A stretch of DNA of 64,000 nt from Oopsacas minuta (GCA_024704765.1 JAKMXF010000066.1:434001-498000); one strand, 5' to 3'. Counted from the stretch's first letter, positions 35,530 through 58,023 are shown. The notes: a model not told the origin generated them from the letters alone. Translations and numbers: made by a program.

Positions 35530-36098
35530 CTTAATATCCCTCCTCTGGAAATATATTTTACAACCACAAATCAGTAACTGAAACAAATATTTATATCGGT
35601 TCTCTATGTGTGTTGTGTTAACACATAAAATTGAATTGGATATCTTGAAATGGTTTTGTTTCGCTTTTTATGAATATTTGTATATTTTGTTTGTTTATTT
35701 GTTGTTTGCTGGATCAGTCTCTAGTTGTGTATTAAATTAATATTGCTGTGAATGTATGTATGTGCTAGAAATTATATTTCTACGTATTGTGAGAAGAATT
35801 TGTTAGGAAAAGACTCCAAATACCACACAACTGCCAACCGACATTTTTAATTAATAAATTACAGTAAACTACAGTTATATCTAATACGGATATTTCGAAA
35901 TATCCTCTTCTAGCGAAGTCTTAAATTGTACAAATAAGGTCCCAAACCGTCAAAGTAACATCATTAATCAGTTATATCGAAAGAATTATCGCGGTCCCTT
36001 GAGCTTCGATATAACGTGAGTTGACTGTAAAAAGAATTGTGTAACAATATTAGAATATTTCATTGATAAAGCTTCTATTGTGTGTATTATAATTGCTA
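35530..36098. other. Convergent intergenic region with a MITE
   Basis: 569 bp between the stop of the two-SAM gene and the stop of TRMT1. Contains family A copy A8 (35872-36027); the rest is AT-rich 3' sequence. Confidence 0.45.
35872..36027. mobile_element. MITE family A copy (A8)
   Basis: Reverse orientation relative to A3: contains GGTCCCAAACCGTCAAAGTA and ends TTCGATATAACGTGAGTTGACTG. Confidence 0.78.
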
Positions 36099-39000
36099 TT
36101 ATTGTAGTGATTCATTGTTAGTTTCTTGTCTAACTTTCTTATCATCTTGTAATTCAGATATATTCTCATCTTGTGAAGAGTTAGACCTCTTCTTATTCTT
36201 CTTAGCTCGACTCTGCGGCCCCCAATTCGGAGGATTTTCGGGAAATCTCTTCATATTATCAACTTTAGACATCGGTAAAACTCCCTCCCTTAATGTAAAA
36301 TCCGCTACAAACTTAATAGGAGTAGATACTATCTTGTGACCAGGCGATTGTTCAGAGGGTATCTTACTGATAGCCTCATCAGACCTAGCATAACACTTCA
36401 TAAAGTCCCACATAATATCAGATGGCATGTTTGTTTTGAGAGAACTTTTGTCTGTGTGTGAGTATGATACTTTGTAACCGGCATTTTTGATAGCAGACCA
36501 TAACTTCTGTGTTTTGGGCATGGAAGTATTTAGAGTTGTACAGAGTTGTTGTGTGGTGTAATGTAACGGTACATCCTGTAGCTCTTCTGTTATCATGGTT
36601 AGGATACCTAACAGGGTAGTATTAAGTTATCGAGGATTTGTTATTGGTCATTATTATATATTTATTTCTAATTTTGTATATACAGATTGTAGATACAGTT
36701 TATATACATTCAATTAATAATGTGTTCGTTTCCTGTTTTACTCGTTTTCACCATATATACAGCGACGTAATTATTTTAGAGGTTACCCAGGTAAGTTAAT
36801 ATATTTGCAAAATAATAATACAGAATCGGGAATTTTTTTGAAATTTTCAATTTACCATTTAATCTGTCAACTGTCTTGTATTGATGACTTTCAACGTCTA
36901 AACTCGTCAGAACATCTTTTACGAAATTTAAATCATGAATTGGATCAAGCCAGATAGGACCACCTACCAATAAAGTTATAAATTTTTAAAGTGAAAATAT
37001 TTCAAATTTACCTTTTACAATGTAAGTAAAATGCTCTTTAATTTTCATCAAAAATCTCTAAACAGTTAAAATGACGTGGTTTGAGGAAACCATGATTTCA
37101 AGTCAAATTTAGAATTATTTTGAAATGAAAATTTGTACTTCAAACTGTTGATTATTATACCCAAATACCTATATGATGAGTCCATCCACAGAAAGCACAT
37201 TCTCTGTCTACTGGGGGTCCAATAGCTGGTTTATACTTTATTGATTTATCATCAGTTATAATCTTGCCTAATGGCTGAGTACTGAAACTCTTACATCCAC
37301 TACAACTATACAACATTCCTATTCTCTCTGCTGAGTGCTTTGCTTGTTCTTTTCCCTTATACACTCTAAAATATATGTATATTTAATAAATATTGATCTA
37401 AATACGGAGGACCTGCCATTTACAAATTACTACGTTTGCCCCACCATCAACTTAGACAAATTAAATTCTGTTATGTACAATTTTGTAGCTATAAAATTGC
37501 TCCAGTTTGAACAAATTTCTAGAAATAACTGAAAATTATATATTTTTGCAGAATTTATTGTATCAGATTGTACAAATCTTAACAGTAGAATTTAGCCTGG
37601 AGAATGTCTAAGATAGAAGTTATCAATGTACAAGTGAAAGACAACCCTTGTCACTTCGTCTCCCCGTTTAAGTTCGAAATAACATTTGAGTGTTTTGAAG
37701 ATCTTCCCCAAGATTTAGAATGGAAGATAATATACGTAGGTTCAGCTGCCAGCTCTAAATACGACCAGACTCTTGATAGTGTATTGGTAGGTCCAGTACC
37801 AGCGGGGAGGCACATGTTCCTTTTTGAAGCAAAAAGTCCTGACGTCACGAAACTGCCTCTTCAAGACACGATTGGCGTAACTGTAGTTCTTCTAACGTGT
37901 TCATATCGTGAGCGTGAATTTGTACGTATTGGCTACTACGTGAATAACGAGTATGATGATGAAGAAATGCAAAGTAACCCTCCACCTCATCCATTGTTCG
38001 ACCGTATCAGGCGTAATGTACTCGCTGAATGTCCACGGGTGACAAGATTCGCGATAAACTGGGAAGACAATACCGCGATTGAAAATCTAGATGCTTTTGG
38101 TATACCGAAACAGGAAATAGGGAACATGAATGAATTCTCTAGCCACGGGGCTATTGATTTCAGCGACTTGAATTTATATCCACAATCTGGTCAGAACCCT
38201 GTAATAGCTGGTGCTGCTAAATTAACTTCAAACATAGGACACACCATTTTACAGAGCGGGGATCAGAATCATGTTCAACAAGAATGCTTCGCAAAGACAA
38301 AAGAAGAACCAATGAATGAACAACATATCTCTTAAATGTTTGAAATTTATTTCTCATAACACAGGAGAGTAGCTCCTTATAGGCTGATCGTTTAGGGTAG
38401 TTATATTGCTTTGAGATCTATCTGGGACTTGTCCTGTATTTTAACCCAATATTATTGTCAATTGCAGTAAATTTATGTACTTCACTTCTAATATATACTC
38501 GTTGTCGAATTTGTTATATATTACCATATTTGCCAACCCTCCCCCGGGATTTGACTTCATATCTAGGAATAAAAATTTTGATTTCTGGAGAAATACGTAC
38601 GTGATTTCCAGAGATATTTGTAAAAGGAGCGGACTATATGCACGCATTAAGTCTGGACAAAATCTTGGTTTTAGCTGAACTGACCTAACAAATATCCTAG
38701 CATAGAAGTCAATAGAGACTGACAACATAGGTTGTATATAACGTCCATATCTGTTAGCATGAGAACTAACAGTTGACAGTATTATCCTCAAAGCGGTCTC
38801 GTGTATGTGTGGAGTATTTGGTATTGAAGTACTGCCGTATTTAGCATAGCATGTAGTAGAAGCTCTCCCACATAGCACTGCCATATCTGTACACGTCACA
38901 CACAATAAGCCTATATAGCAACGTTTGATTGGTTATTGCGTCTAAATAAGTAAATCAGTGTTTGCCAGATGAAATGCCCACAACTTCATGCCATATTCAT

Positions 39001-39917
39001 GTCGCAGACCTGAAAGTTCACGCCAAGTGCTTTCCAAAACTAGAATTTCATTCCTTGTTGACGTAAGGGTTGATGCCAAAGTTCTTGCCAAAGCCAAAAT
39101 ATGTGAACTTTGTTCATGATCTGGCAATACTTATTCCACCCACTAACTTCAACAAATAATGGCGTAATCATCCATATTTATTCAAGTTACACTTACCACC
39201 ATATTCTACAGCTTGTACTGCTGTATCTAGAAAGGGTGAAGGAGATCCATATGGGTCTAAATCCACTACATGGTATCTACCCACTTCTCCATTGGTCCTA
39301 TGCATCAGCAGAGCTGCATCATTACATACTGGTACCACTTTATCTGACATTTTATTTAATTCTGAGTTTTGTTTGATAACTTCTACAGCTGTTGAGTCAA
39401 TGTCATTAGCTGTGATTTGTAGTCTTCCTTTAACTTCTAGAGCGTATCTAATTGCTCTCAGTCCTGTGGCGGATAGAGCGTCCAATATACGTAGTTCTAA
39501 ATATAGTAGAGTTATAATTTATTTGCTTGTGTATAGCAACAATAAAGTACAATGGAATTGAACACGAACATATTTTTGATACCCATTGTAATAATTGTGA
39601 TTGAACGCATCACGACATGAGGCATCAGCATAACAACACAGTGATATACCTGGAATGTCTTCTCCGTCAGCAACATATGTCCTATTATCTCCCTCTCTCT
39701 TCGCACTATTTGCTGTAGCTTTCCTGCCTATACCGTCTCTGTAGAATATCTTAGAAAACTCGTTTATAACAGCTACAGTCAGATCTCTATTGAACTCCTG
39801 TACTGGATTATAGAATACACCTGGAGGTAACACAATTTTAGCTCTACCCTCTGTTATTATTCTTGAGTTTTTATCAGTCTTATCAGTTTCATCAGATTGA
39901 GGGTTATTCGTAGCCAT
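36099..39917 (-). CDS. TRMT1: tRNA (guanine26-N2)-dimethyltransferase TRMT1
   Basis: Six exons: 39917-39650, 39496-39197, 38910-38685, 37365-37169, 36963-36856, 36607-36099; 1608 nt, 535 residues, frame intact. It makes m2,2G26 in cytosolic and mitochondrial tRNAs using S-adenosylmethionine. Marks: [35 protein letters not shown] and the motif [25 protein letters not shown]; a zinc-binding C-terminal part with CSGC...[36 protein letters not shown]; and [13 protein letters not shown]. Human TRMT1 has a further C-terminal CCCH finger (659 residues); this one ends earlier in a Lys/Ser/Glu-rich tail, so that finger is absent. Intron 3 (38684-37366) contains the antisense ASF1 gene. It diverges from the PKC gene across 553 bp. 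Confidence 0.93.
37604..38335 (+). CDS. ASF1: Histone H3-H4 chaperone ASF1, nested antisense in TRMT1
   Basis: 243 residues, intronless. The first ~155 residues match ASF1 almost continuously: [94 protein letters not shown]-type [14 protein letters not shown]. The acidic/hydrophobic surface that binds the H3 C-terminus and the LDSVLVGP strand are intact. The tail (about 90 residues) is Asn/Gln/Ser-rich and less acidic than in yeast. ASF1 delivers H3-H4 dimers to CAF-1 and HIRA for nucleosome assembly. It lies wholly inside TRMT1 intron 3 on the opposite strand; its lack of introns, while its host has five, suggests origin by retroposition. Confidence 0.96.
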   Translation: MSKIEVINVQVKDNPCHFVSPFKFEITFECFEDLPQDLEWKIIYVGSAASSKYDQTLDSVLVGPVPAGRHMFLFEAKSPDVTKLPLQDTIGVTVVLLTCSYREREFVRIGYYVNNEYDDEEMQSNPPPHPLFDRIRRNVLAECPRVTRFAINWEDNTAIENLDAFGIPKQEIGNMNEFSSHGAIDFSDLNLYPQSGQNPVIAGAAKLTSNIGHTILQSGDQNHVQQECFAKTKEEPMNEQHIS

Positions 39918-40470
39918 AATTTATAATCTACTCTAATTCAAAAATATAGTTGTAACTATACTCGAATATGCCAGAGAATTCATTCGCATTATTCCTCAAT
40001 TATGGTAGAATTTACAGACATTGTTCCGACAAGCTCGGAAAATATATTACCAATTTGACAGTATGGCAACACTGCCTATGACCCTCTTTATATACGGGGG
40101 ACACCATCCATAGCTGTAGGGGTGATCCAGGCCAACACTTACTGTCTAAGGATATTCATTTGATCAAAATTTCAGATATAAAACTTTTCAGCGTAACTAC
40201 GATCTTCATGCACTTATTTAAACTATGTATCCATGGCTCATGGTCATTATTCTACACATATTCACTGATTGAAATAATTTACACAGAGCACTTTTCGATC
40301 GACACTTATGAATACATATCATTATTACTCCATTTCCTTCCTTACACGTGTAATAGGCGCTACTAATTAACATAACTGGTATGCAAAAGTCTTCCCTTTG
40401 GTCAAAAGTTTATTGGCATTCTATGCATTTATTGCATCAAATCTATCTTATCTAATCTCAGTATTTTCAC
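39918..40470. other. Divergent promoter region TRMT1 / PKC
   Basis: 553 bp between the starts of TRMT1 (-) and the PKC gene (+). Probably bidirectional. A CTTTATATACGGGG stretch near 40083-40098 could be a core promoter element. No repeat family recognised. Confidence 0.4.
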
Positions 40471-50030
<9,560 letters not shown>

Positions 50031-50479
50031 CTCTACAACATATCTTAACATATCACTGTTTTATATGCGAATATTTTATATGAGTTTTTAACCCACACAA
50101 AAGGAGTATGTGTAAATATGTGCTAGTTTGTTGTCTATATTTGTAGCTCAGTTTAGGTTGCTTTCTTATGTACATTTGTTATGGTTTTTTTAACGAGCAT
50201 GTTGCTCTTTGATGCTGCTTTATTGTATCTTATTTGGCTGACTGAATTCAATTGGAATATATCAGGGCTCCTAACCTTTTTACCTGTGTAATATCAAATA
50301 TGACCAGGGATTGTGTGACAAACTCGTAAATTTTACACGTATTATCAACAGCTAGAAAGCTTGATATAGTTATGGTGGAGTTTCGGATAATCAGGGCGAA
50401 CTTCTGTATAATGATTTTAATCACTATAGTTTATTTTAACAATTAATGAAACACTTATCGTAAACCATTCACTCAGTTT

Positions 50480-50510
<31 letters not shown>

Positions 50511-51240
50511 CCGAAGTCTTAATCCGCAATCTGCAAATGGCCATTTTCAGTCCTTGAATTGTTTAGAAATCGTTAGCAAGATGATGGATAATTAATCAAC
50601 TGTCAGGAAGTATAATCGCATCAGTAAATTAGGTAAAGTGTTTCTTGGAAATTCTTCATATTCTGCCAGTCAGACAAGTAATATTGCTTTAACCAAGGTT
50701 CAAACTTACATAACCATTTTAATATGTCAACATGTTATGACTATTCATACATCGTAATCGTACGCACTACACTATTCAATATGTTTTGCGGGCGTAGATT
50801 TGTTTTCTTTTGATAATTTCATAATTGTTGTCGTTGTGCTGTAGCCAATTCTTTTTGTGACACTCAATATTATGTATAACTAAACATATTAACTATTCCG
50901 GAAATGATTAGATAATTCCTAGAGCACAAATGTTATTCAATGAAATATTACTAATAATTATCAGTTACAATTGAATTTTTAAGCTACTCTGAATAATTAT
51001 TAAATAATACTAATTAAAACCCCCGTTAATGTCTATAAAATCAATCTCTAGTCTCTTACTAATAATGGGCGGTGTTAGCGTGGTTTCTATTATTTATTTG
51101 AGTTATGTATTCTACAATTGTAACTCCCTCAAATATCCACTCACTCTAGTGAGCTTGTAACCCGAGACTAGTTGGAGAAATGAGTATGCCCGCTCTGGAG
51201 CATAAGATACGAGAGTTACAATCTATGAGATAATTTAACG
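50031..51240. other. Intergenic between PKC and TRIM-NHL genes
   Basis: 1.2 kb, AT-rich; PKC 3' end and TRIM promoter. Contains an ATA/TAA microsatellite at about 50480-50507. No coding sequence recognised. Confidence 0.45.
50480..50507. repeat. TAA trinucleotide microsatellite
   Basis: About nine tandem TAA units, uninterrupted. Confidence 0.9.
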
Positions 51241-54200
51241 ATGGCAACGAATTCAGATAGATTTGAAAACAACATGGAAATATATGATTGTGTGAATCCT
51301 ATTGAGCACTTCGGGTTATGTCCTGTATGCTTGAAGGAATTTGAGGACCCCGTATGTTTGCAGTGTTCTCATACCGTTTGTAGAGGATGTTTGAAAGGGC
51401 GAGACGGCCAGCCTGTCATGGCATTTGAGAAGATTGTATGTCCAATTTGTCAGAAAGCTACTGTAACAAATGAGAATGGGTTAGATGGGCTTATGTGTGA
51501 TACTTTTGCTAAGAAAATAGCTCAACTCAGCAAGCTAAAGAGCTCCAAACATAACATTAGTAAAATCAGATGTACTGCAGAATGTATGCAAGTAAGTTCC
51601 ACACATCTGTTTGATATATTATCTTCAGTGGTTTATTACGCTCTCGTATACGATACAATAGAATAATAGAATTCAGTCCAAATGCTGAAGAACTAATTTG
51701 GCTGATTGTGACGTTACAAATTGACCACTGGTTTCTACGTGGCATGTTGCAATTAACAACTAACATATCGCCAATTTCCCTAATCATATACGTATACCTG
51801 TATAATTAGTACTATATCATTGTGGTGATTATCCATTAATTATAAACACATTTTCTAGCTATGTGACAATTATCTTATCCATAATATTCAAGGCACATCT
51901 GTTATGAGTAGCCAGAAATATATTTCTATTTTGGCATAAAGGTTTTGCACTTACAGTTTCAATGGGATCATGGGCACTGAACTGAAAGCATTTTAAGCAG
52001 TGCTAAAATGGTGATAAAGCTATAGCAAATAATTCCTTAAATATTCATCATATATGTTGCTACAGTATGTGTACTTTTATAGATGTATAACGTTAAAGTA
52101 CACATCGTTACAGCTGGGAAAAGTCCACATAACTCATAGCTATGATTATACATAGACTCTATGGGGTAATCTCTAACGTCAATTTGTTATATTTAGTATA
52201 TCGTATTAGCTATTATGCTATATTTTATTGTGAATACTGTTTAGGGAAGAGCAAAGGCAGTAGGATACTGCCTAGAGTGTTCTGTATATCTGTGTCAGCT
52301 AGATCTTAAAGTTCATCAGAAAGTTACAAAAGAGACCCATATAGTCATACCACTCAAAGAATTAATTTCTAAACAGACTAATGAACTGTTGCTCAAGGCT
52401 GCTCCTGTAAGATGTACTTACCATTTGGATGTAAGTATAGCTTTTATTTGTTAACAAGATCTGTAACGGTATATTATTTGCTTTTTTATAGGAAATTTAC
52501 ACTTTCAATTTCTCATTGCGTTTTATGTATATCTTTTAAGACAGCTATTTAACTTTTTTTCAGCACGTGAACCCCTATACAAATTTTAACATATTCTGTA
52601 TGACCCCAGTTCGGTATCCGCTAATTTTATTTCCTATATAAAGTAACTCCACATGAAATGCGTTTGTGCTAATATCCGTACTACGTCTATTATACTCTTA
52701 TCATTATCAGGTCCAAGCTATGTACTACTGTCTTACATCTCAACTGCTATTATGTGCCCAGTGTAAATCCTCTCACAATCCTAATCACAACATAGAATTG
52801 CTAGAATCTTATCTTAACTTATTGACAGAACGTACGAGGGAAAACTTAACAGCATACAGAGAAGAATCCGAGAAAATGCAGACAGAGGAGGTTAATCAGT
52901 GGAAGAAAATGAAAGATATAAAAATACAAATCGGGTCTTCATTTGACCGTCTCATATACAAACTGGAGAATCGTAAGAAGGAATTACTTAATAAGTTAGA
53001 TAGCATTATTGATGAGACTAGGAATACCCTTGATAGCCACAGGCAGAAGATGGCACAGCTCGATCAACTCAGAGAACTTCTTATTGTAAGTCATTATTAT
53101 GTAGATTTTGGTTATAGTAGTATTACACCTGAAAAATATATTCCAATCCTGTCTAGCTAACCACACTTTACAATTATTCAATTCAAGCAGATTGGCTATA
53201 TTCTTTATTTTGCCAATTCTTGCTTCTGTTACAGAAATATCTTGTGTTTATATTAAAATATTGCTTACGGTAATATTTTGGATATAGTGATAAACGAATC
53301 TGTGACCTACACGTATATCCAATATATCCTGTATTGATAATCTATTTGAATGACGAAACTGTACTGATACTGAAAGAGTTTAAAATTCAATTTCAAAGAG
53401 TTTATTTAATGAGGAAAAGGTCAAATGATTTGTTTGTTGACAACCTGAGTTGGTATATTGGGATTTAGAATAAGCTTAACTATTTGCAGGTTAAGAGTCG
53501 CTACCCTAAAGATGTATCTATGCTCCACTCCCTCCAGGAGCTGCATCAACGTTTCCAGGACCAGTTAAACATAACACGAGTTGAATACGATGTTCCTTAC
53601 AGTGACATACACTTTGACATGGATCCAAGCATACAAGTATGTTTACAGAATTTGGGTAGATTTCAAGTGACCAGAAATATCCTACCTGTTGCAGTAATCA
53701 AAGATCCTGGTCAGCATGAAGTATTCAGTCCATACGCTATTGATGTTAAGAATCAGGGAATATTCGTGCTAGTCTCTGGCACTGCTAACCTTATAATCGT
53801 GTTCACTCATACTGGTGAACTTATGAAAACTATTCGGTTAGAAACGCAGAGTGAAGAATCCGTATCATTTGGTGGTTTAACTGTAACAGATTCGATTATA
53901 ATTGTTTGTGTAACAAGTAGGCACTGTTTACAAACGTATACACATGAAGGAGAGCTCATTAATATGATTGGGAAATTAGGACATGCTCAATTTGAATTCA
54001 ACACTCCCATCGGTTTAGCTACTACAGTAGAAGGTCATCTTATAGTAGCTGATAGCAGGAATAACAGATTGCAAGTATTCACACCAGAATTGAAATTCTC
54101 TCATTTTATCGGGAGTTCTAATAGTGTACCAGGTGAGCTACGCTATCCAGCTGACGTGGGGCTTACGAAGAATAATCAAATAGTTTGTCTACATCAGGGT

Positions 54201-54596
54201 AATCCTTCTATCCACGTGTATTCATTCACGGGTATGCTGCTTAACCAATTAGGCTCTACTGTTAATAGCAATGAGTTACATTGTCCAGTGAGATTAGCTA
54301 TTTCACAGTCAGGCCATATTGTTACAGTAGACAGGAGTAAGCCTTGTCTAGCAGTGTACGGATCAGATACTACTATTATGGTCCGTTTAGCCGGTATGTA
54401 TAATGAAGTCTGGGGTGTTGCATTTAGTTCACAGAATAGATTATTCGTATGTGATGGAGATCACATAAAAGTGCTTAATTTACAGCCTTTTGAGTTGTTA
54501 GGTCGTACCAGACACTCCTCACTACCTGGGGATTCTAAACGTCATCTTACGGCTACATCTATTACAGGAAATTTTCCCTCTATTAGCGATGTTTGA
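51241..54596 (+). CDS. TRIM-NHL protein (RING, two B-boxes, coiled coil, NHL propeller)
   Basis: Four exons, 51241-51591, 52245-52430, 52711-53085, 53490-54596; 672 residues. RING C3HC4 with C27, C30, C42, H44, C47, C50, C67, C70 (CPVC...CSHTVCRGC...CPIC); a first B-box (CTAECMQ...YCLECSVYLCQLDLKVH); a second (CTYHLD...YYCLTSQLLLCAQC...HNPNH); a coiled coil (about 215-310, SEKMQTEEVNQWKKMKDI); then NHL repeats (NTPIGLATTVEGHLIVADSR, ELRYPADVGLTKNNQIVC, CPVRLAISQSGHIVTVD). This is the TRIM2/3/32/71 layout without a visible filamin domain. Such proteins are E3 ubiquitin ligases; the NHL propeller often binds RNA or protein. The exact orthologue is not assigned. Confidence 0.9.
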
Positions 54597-55013
54597 ATAT
54601 TATCTCAACAATGAATTTACTGTATTAACATTTCAATAGCTTATCTTGTATTATCTATCTTATATTATTTTTCCTCTTCATCGCGATTAACTTTGACTGA
54701 TAGTATCTTTCTACTTATTCATTTTTTCCAATTTTTCAGAATTATATTATCCTGAATGAATTATTACTGTTATGACGAAAATGCTTATTAGTTTATTTAT
54801 CCATGGATAGTGGATTTAGTTCATCTGCTTGAATGTGTTTTTGAATATTTTGAGGCAGTTCTCGCTTGATTGAACGGGATATTTCTATATTTTTATTGGC
54901 GAAAATGACCTTAATCCCACAATCCATGGTTAAAGAACATACTTTTTGTTTTCACAATAACCTTATTTCATATTATGTCTCTATCTATATTAGCATCTTA
55001 TAGCGTTATTTGA
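54597..55013. other. Intergenic between TRIM-NHL and PSMB1
   Basis: 417 bp, AT-rich; TRIM 3' end and PSMB1 promoter. Nothing further recognised. Confidence 0.4.
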
Positions 55014-56007
55014 ATGGATTTCGGAACAGGTGCAGCTCTCCCCGTATCCAAGCCTCCTCTAGCTAGACAATTCAACCCCTATACTTCCAATGGTGGTACT
55101 ATTCTAGCTCTGAGCGGAGAGGACTTCTCTCTGGTAGCTTCTGATACCCGACTAAGCGAGAGATTCAGGATTCATACTAGGGATCAGCCTAAGACCTATA
55201 AACTCACAGACAATGTTGTTTTAGGTACAAATATACGTAATACCTATATTCTTTTGCTTCGTGATATTGTACGACTACCAACTCCTGTTATATCGAAGAC
55301 GTAATTGTGTAAATATTGGCTCAAACTGTCAAAGTAACAAATTTTATTGGTTATATCGAATTCAGCTTATATCAAAGTAATCATCGCGGTCCCTTAAGCT
55401 TTGATATAACGAGAATTTACTGTACTTTGAAGGTTTGAGACCATATTTGTACAATTTCATACTTCGATATTTTGTGTTTGATATAACAGGAGTTGAATGT
55501 AGTTAATATCTAGGTTGTTGCGGATTTCATGGTGATGTCCTAACTCTGAATAAATTGCTAGCAGCTCGTATAAAGATGTACAAACACCAACATGACCATG
55601 AAATATCATGTTCATCTCTAGCTCAGATGCTATCTACTATTCTATACTCCAGACGCTTCTTCCCCTTCTACACTTACAATATTCTTATTGGGTTAGATGA
55701 ACAAGGTAAGGGATGTGTGTATAGCTTCGATCCTGTAGGATCTTATGAGAGGGAGACCTATAGAGCTGGGGGTACAGGGGCCTCTATGTTACAACCTCTG
55801 CTTGATAACCAGATAGGCTTCAAGCATCAGAATATTCCTGAGCAAGATAGACCAGAATTAACAGCTGATAGAGCTATAGCATTAGTGAGGGATGTGTTTA
55901 TAGGAGCAGCTGAGAGGGATATCAATACAGGAGATGGATTGCATATGCAACTGGTAACCAAGGATGGTATCAAGACACTAGATAGGTTTCCTCTTAGGAA
56001 AGATTAG
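55014..56007 (+). CDS. PSMB1: 20S proteasome subunit beta type-1
   Basis: Two exons, 55014-55224 and 55514-56007; 234 residues (human 241). Continuous family match: [136 protein letters not shown] and the C-terminal LRKD. Beta-1 type (PSMB1, yeast beta-6) is a non-catalytic beta-ring subunit: the residue at the processed position is not a nucleophilic Thr-1 after a Gly. The single intron is almost entirely two family A MITEs. Confidence 0.97.
55272..55498. mobile_element. Two adjoining MITE family A copies (A13)
   Basis: In the PSMB1 intron. 55272-55421 runs CCAACTCCTGTTATATCG to GATATAACGAGAATTTACTG; 55424-55498 is a second partial copy from CTTTGAAGGTTTGAGACCAT to GATATAACAGGAGTTGAATG. Confidence 0.72.
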
Positions 56008-56411
56008 ATACTTGATTTATATGTGTGTTGCGTAGTATTGGAGGAGTAGAGCTTATATTTCGTAATAATTATAATACACTTAACTCCCGTTATATCAAAG
56101 CTCAAGGGACCGCAATTATTACATACTTCGATATGACTGATAAAATTTAATACTTTGATATCCAGTCAGCTCTCCTTATAATCGAACACAGATTTATCGA
56201 AAATTCAAAATCACCCTTATATCTGCCCGAAATTGTACAGATATGACCCCAAACAGTAAAAGTCACATAAATTACATCGTCATATCATGTTATTTTTCGC
56301 TTTCCCTTGAATTGCGTTATAACAAGCAGTTGACTGTACATAATCACCAGCTTATGACTATTGTTTGATATTTCATTACTTAATGAATGACACAATAAAG
56401 TATAATTTAGC
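56008..56411. other. Intergenic filled by tandem MITEs
   Basis: 404 bp between PSMB1 and the serine-rich gene, of which 56081-56336 is two family A copies. Confidence 0.5.
56081..56336. mobile_element. Two tandem MITE family A copies (A14)
   Basis: First part 56081-56162 (TTAACTCCCGTTATATCAAA onwards), second 56163-56336 beginning CAGTCAGCTCTCCTTATAAT and ending GTTATAACAAGCAGTTGACTG. Confidence 0.68.
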
Positions 56412-57612
56412 ATGGCTACTAGTTATCACATGGAAGCACTACGAAGACAACGAGTCATAGAGCGAGCCGTTGCTGCTCGCTCACGTATGGAGAAGGCTCA
56501 ATTAGAAGCAGTTAGTGTTGAACCTCCCTCAGTGTCTCCCTCTCAAGCACTAGCTAATGGAGTAGCTGAGCCTGAATTAGCTAAACTATCTCAACAATCT
56601 AATCGCTCTGCAACCAATAGTATATATACTCCTAGTGTAACTCATTCAGTGAGTAGAGCTAGTAATAGAACTGCCTCAAGTAAGTTATTTCGCGAAAACA
56701 TGCTTAATAGATATTTAACCATGTATCCGTGCTTTCATTTATCTGCTTTGATGTTGTTCTAGGTAATTTTAACGCACTCATGACTTGATTGGAGGGCGAT
56801 TTCTTTAGAACACAAATACCCGAATTCCACCATCAATGGTTAAATAGCTAATAAGGGGCTATTTTCGTCAAAACAATCCTTTCTATACTTTTGATTTCTG
56901 TTTATTATTTACGTTCTATACAAATGTGTATAGAACATTCATCTCAGCGATCTCGTCCATCTACTACTGCTACGCTAACTAAAGAGAATGTAGGAGAAGA
57001 TAATCAAGTGATTTCATCCCGTCCTACTTCATCGCATGTTTCTAGAGCTGTATCAGCTAGCAGTAACAAGCAACAAGAGAAACAGGAATCTAAGAGTAAT
57101 CATGGATCTAAAGAACCAAGTAGGAATGAGAAGAGAGAAGATGTTGCTAGTGTGAAGAGTCGCGAGGGTTCTAAATTAAGCAACAGAGCAGTATCTAATG
57201 CTTCTGAGAGGTTAGGATCCGCTGTGAATGCTGAGAGGGCTAAATCTGCTAATTTATCTCAAAAATCTTCAAAGAGGAATTCTCCTATCCGTGGTAAATC
57301 CATTAATTCTAACTTATATTGTTATTTATACCAATCAAATAATTGCTATGCCTAATTATAGCCAATTCTGTTACTTTGACGTTTTGGGACCATATTTGAA
57401 CAATTGTAAAGCTGGTATTTTCGATATATCCGTGTTAGATATAACATAAGTTGACTGTATTTATTTCATAACATTATATAGAGGAAGGAGCACAGCATGA
57501 GGATACTAATAACAAGTCCTCTCGCCCCCCATCAGAAGCTAGATCAACATCCCATCACTCTTGCAGTGGATCTAATAAGCCTATAACTCATGACGAACAA
57601 ACATCTACATGA
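56412..57612 (+). CDS. Serine-rich disordered protein, unrecognised
   Basis: Three exons, 56412-56679, 56934-57293, 57482-57612; 252 residues, frame intact, good GT/AG ends. The N-terminal ~35 residues form a basic helix (MEALRRQRVIERAVAARSRM). The rest is Ser/Asn/Lys/Arg-rich and likely disordered, with many RPTS/RPS motifs (SRPSTT, SRPTSS, SRPPSE) and no cysteine-based domain. No known family was recognised. The repeated S-R-P-[ST]-S triads could be phosphorylation or SH3-type sites. The intron at 57294-57481 carries a family A MITE. The true start could differ, but the ATG at 56412 follows a short AT-rich leader and gives the longest frame. Confidence 0.6.
57357..57457. mobile_element. MITE family A copy (A15)
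   Basis: In intron 2 of the serine-rich gene. GCCAATTCTGTTACTTTGAC at the left (left arm deleted), TTAGATATAACATAAGTTGACTG at the right. Confidence 0.65.
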
Positions 57613-58011
57613 CTATACAACTAATAGGATATACTATTATTATTGCTTTATACTTGGCTACCCTTTCACTAGTATATTATATTATTTATTGCTCACTGTC
57701 TTCTCGTCGTACTGTTTATGTTATTTTCGATTAGATTATTATTATTGTATTTATGATATCTGTACTATATGAATCCGTATACCAATGAGGGTCTGCTGTT
57801 ACCAACCTACAGTCAACTGTTGTATCAAAGCTTAAGGGACCGCAATAGCCAATGAAATATATATACATGTTACTTTGACGGTTTGGCACCATATTTGTAC
57901 AATTTCAAATTTCGATATACCGGGAGTTGACTATGGTTGTATTTCTATCCATTGTATAACAGTTACTATTATGCACTAGCGATCTAATTACTGATGTAAG
58001 GTAGCTCCTGT
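57613..58011. other. Intergenic with a MITE, upstream of SMG7-like gene
   Basis: 399 bp, containing family A copy A16 at 57810-57932. No ORF of note. Confidence 0.45.
57810..57932. mobile_element. MITE family A copy (A16)
   Basis: CAGTCAACTGTTGTATCAAA ... GTTACTTTGACGGTTTGGCA ... TTCGATATACCGGGAGTTGACT. Confidence 0.75.
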
Positions 58012-58023
58012 TTGAGATGTAGC

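Noticed and set aside
40160-40366. 68-codon ORF between TRMT1 and PKC
   Set aside because: Short, AT-rich, no domain, lies in the divergent promoter region.
57590-57772. 60-codon Tyr/Leu-rich ORF
   Set aside because: Overlaps the end of the serine-rich gene in another frame and continues in AT-rich spacer; no support.
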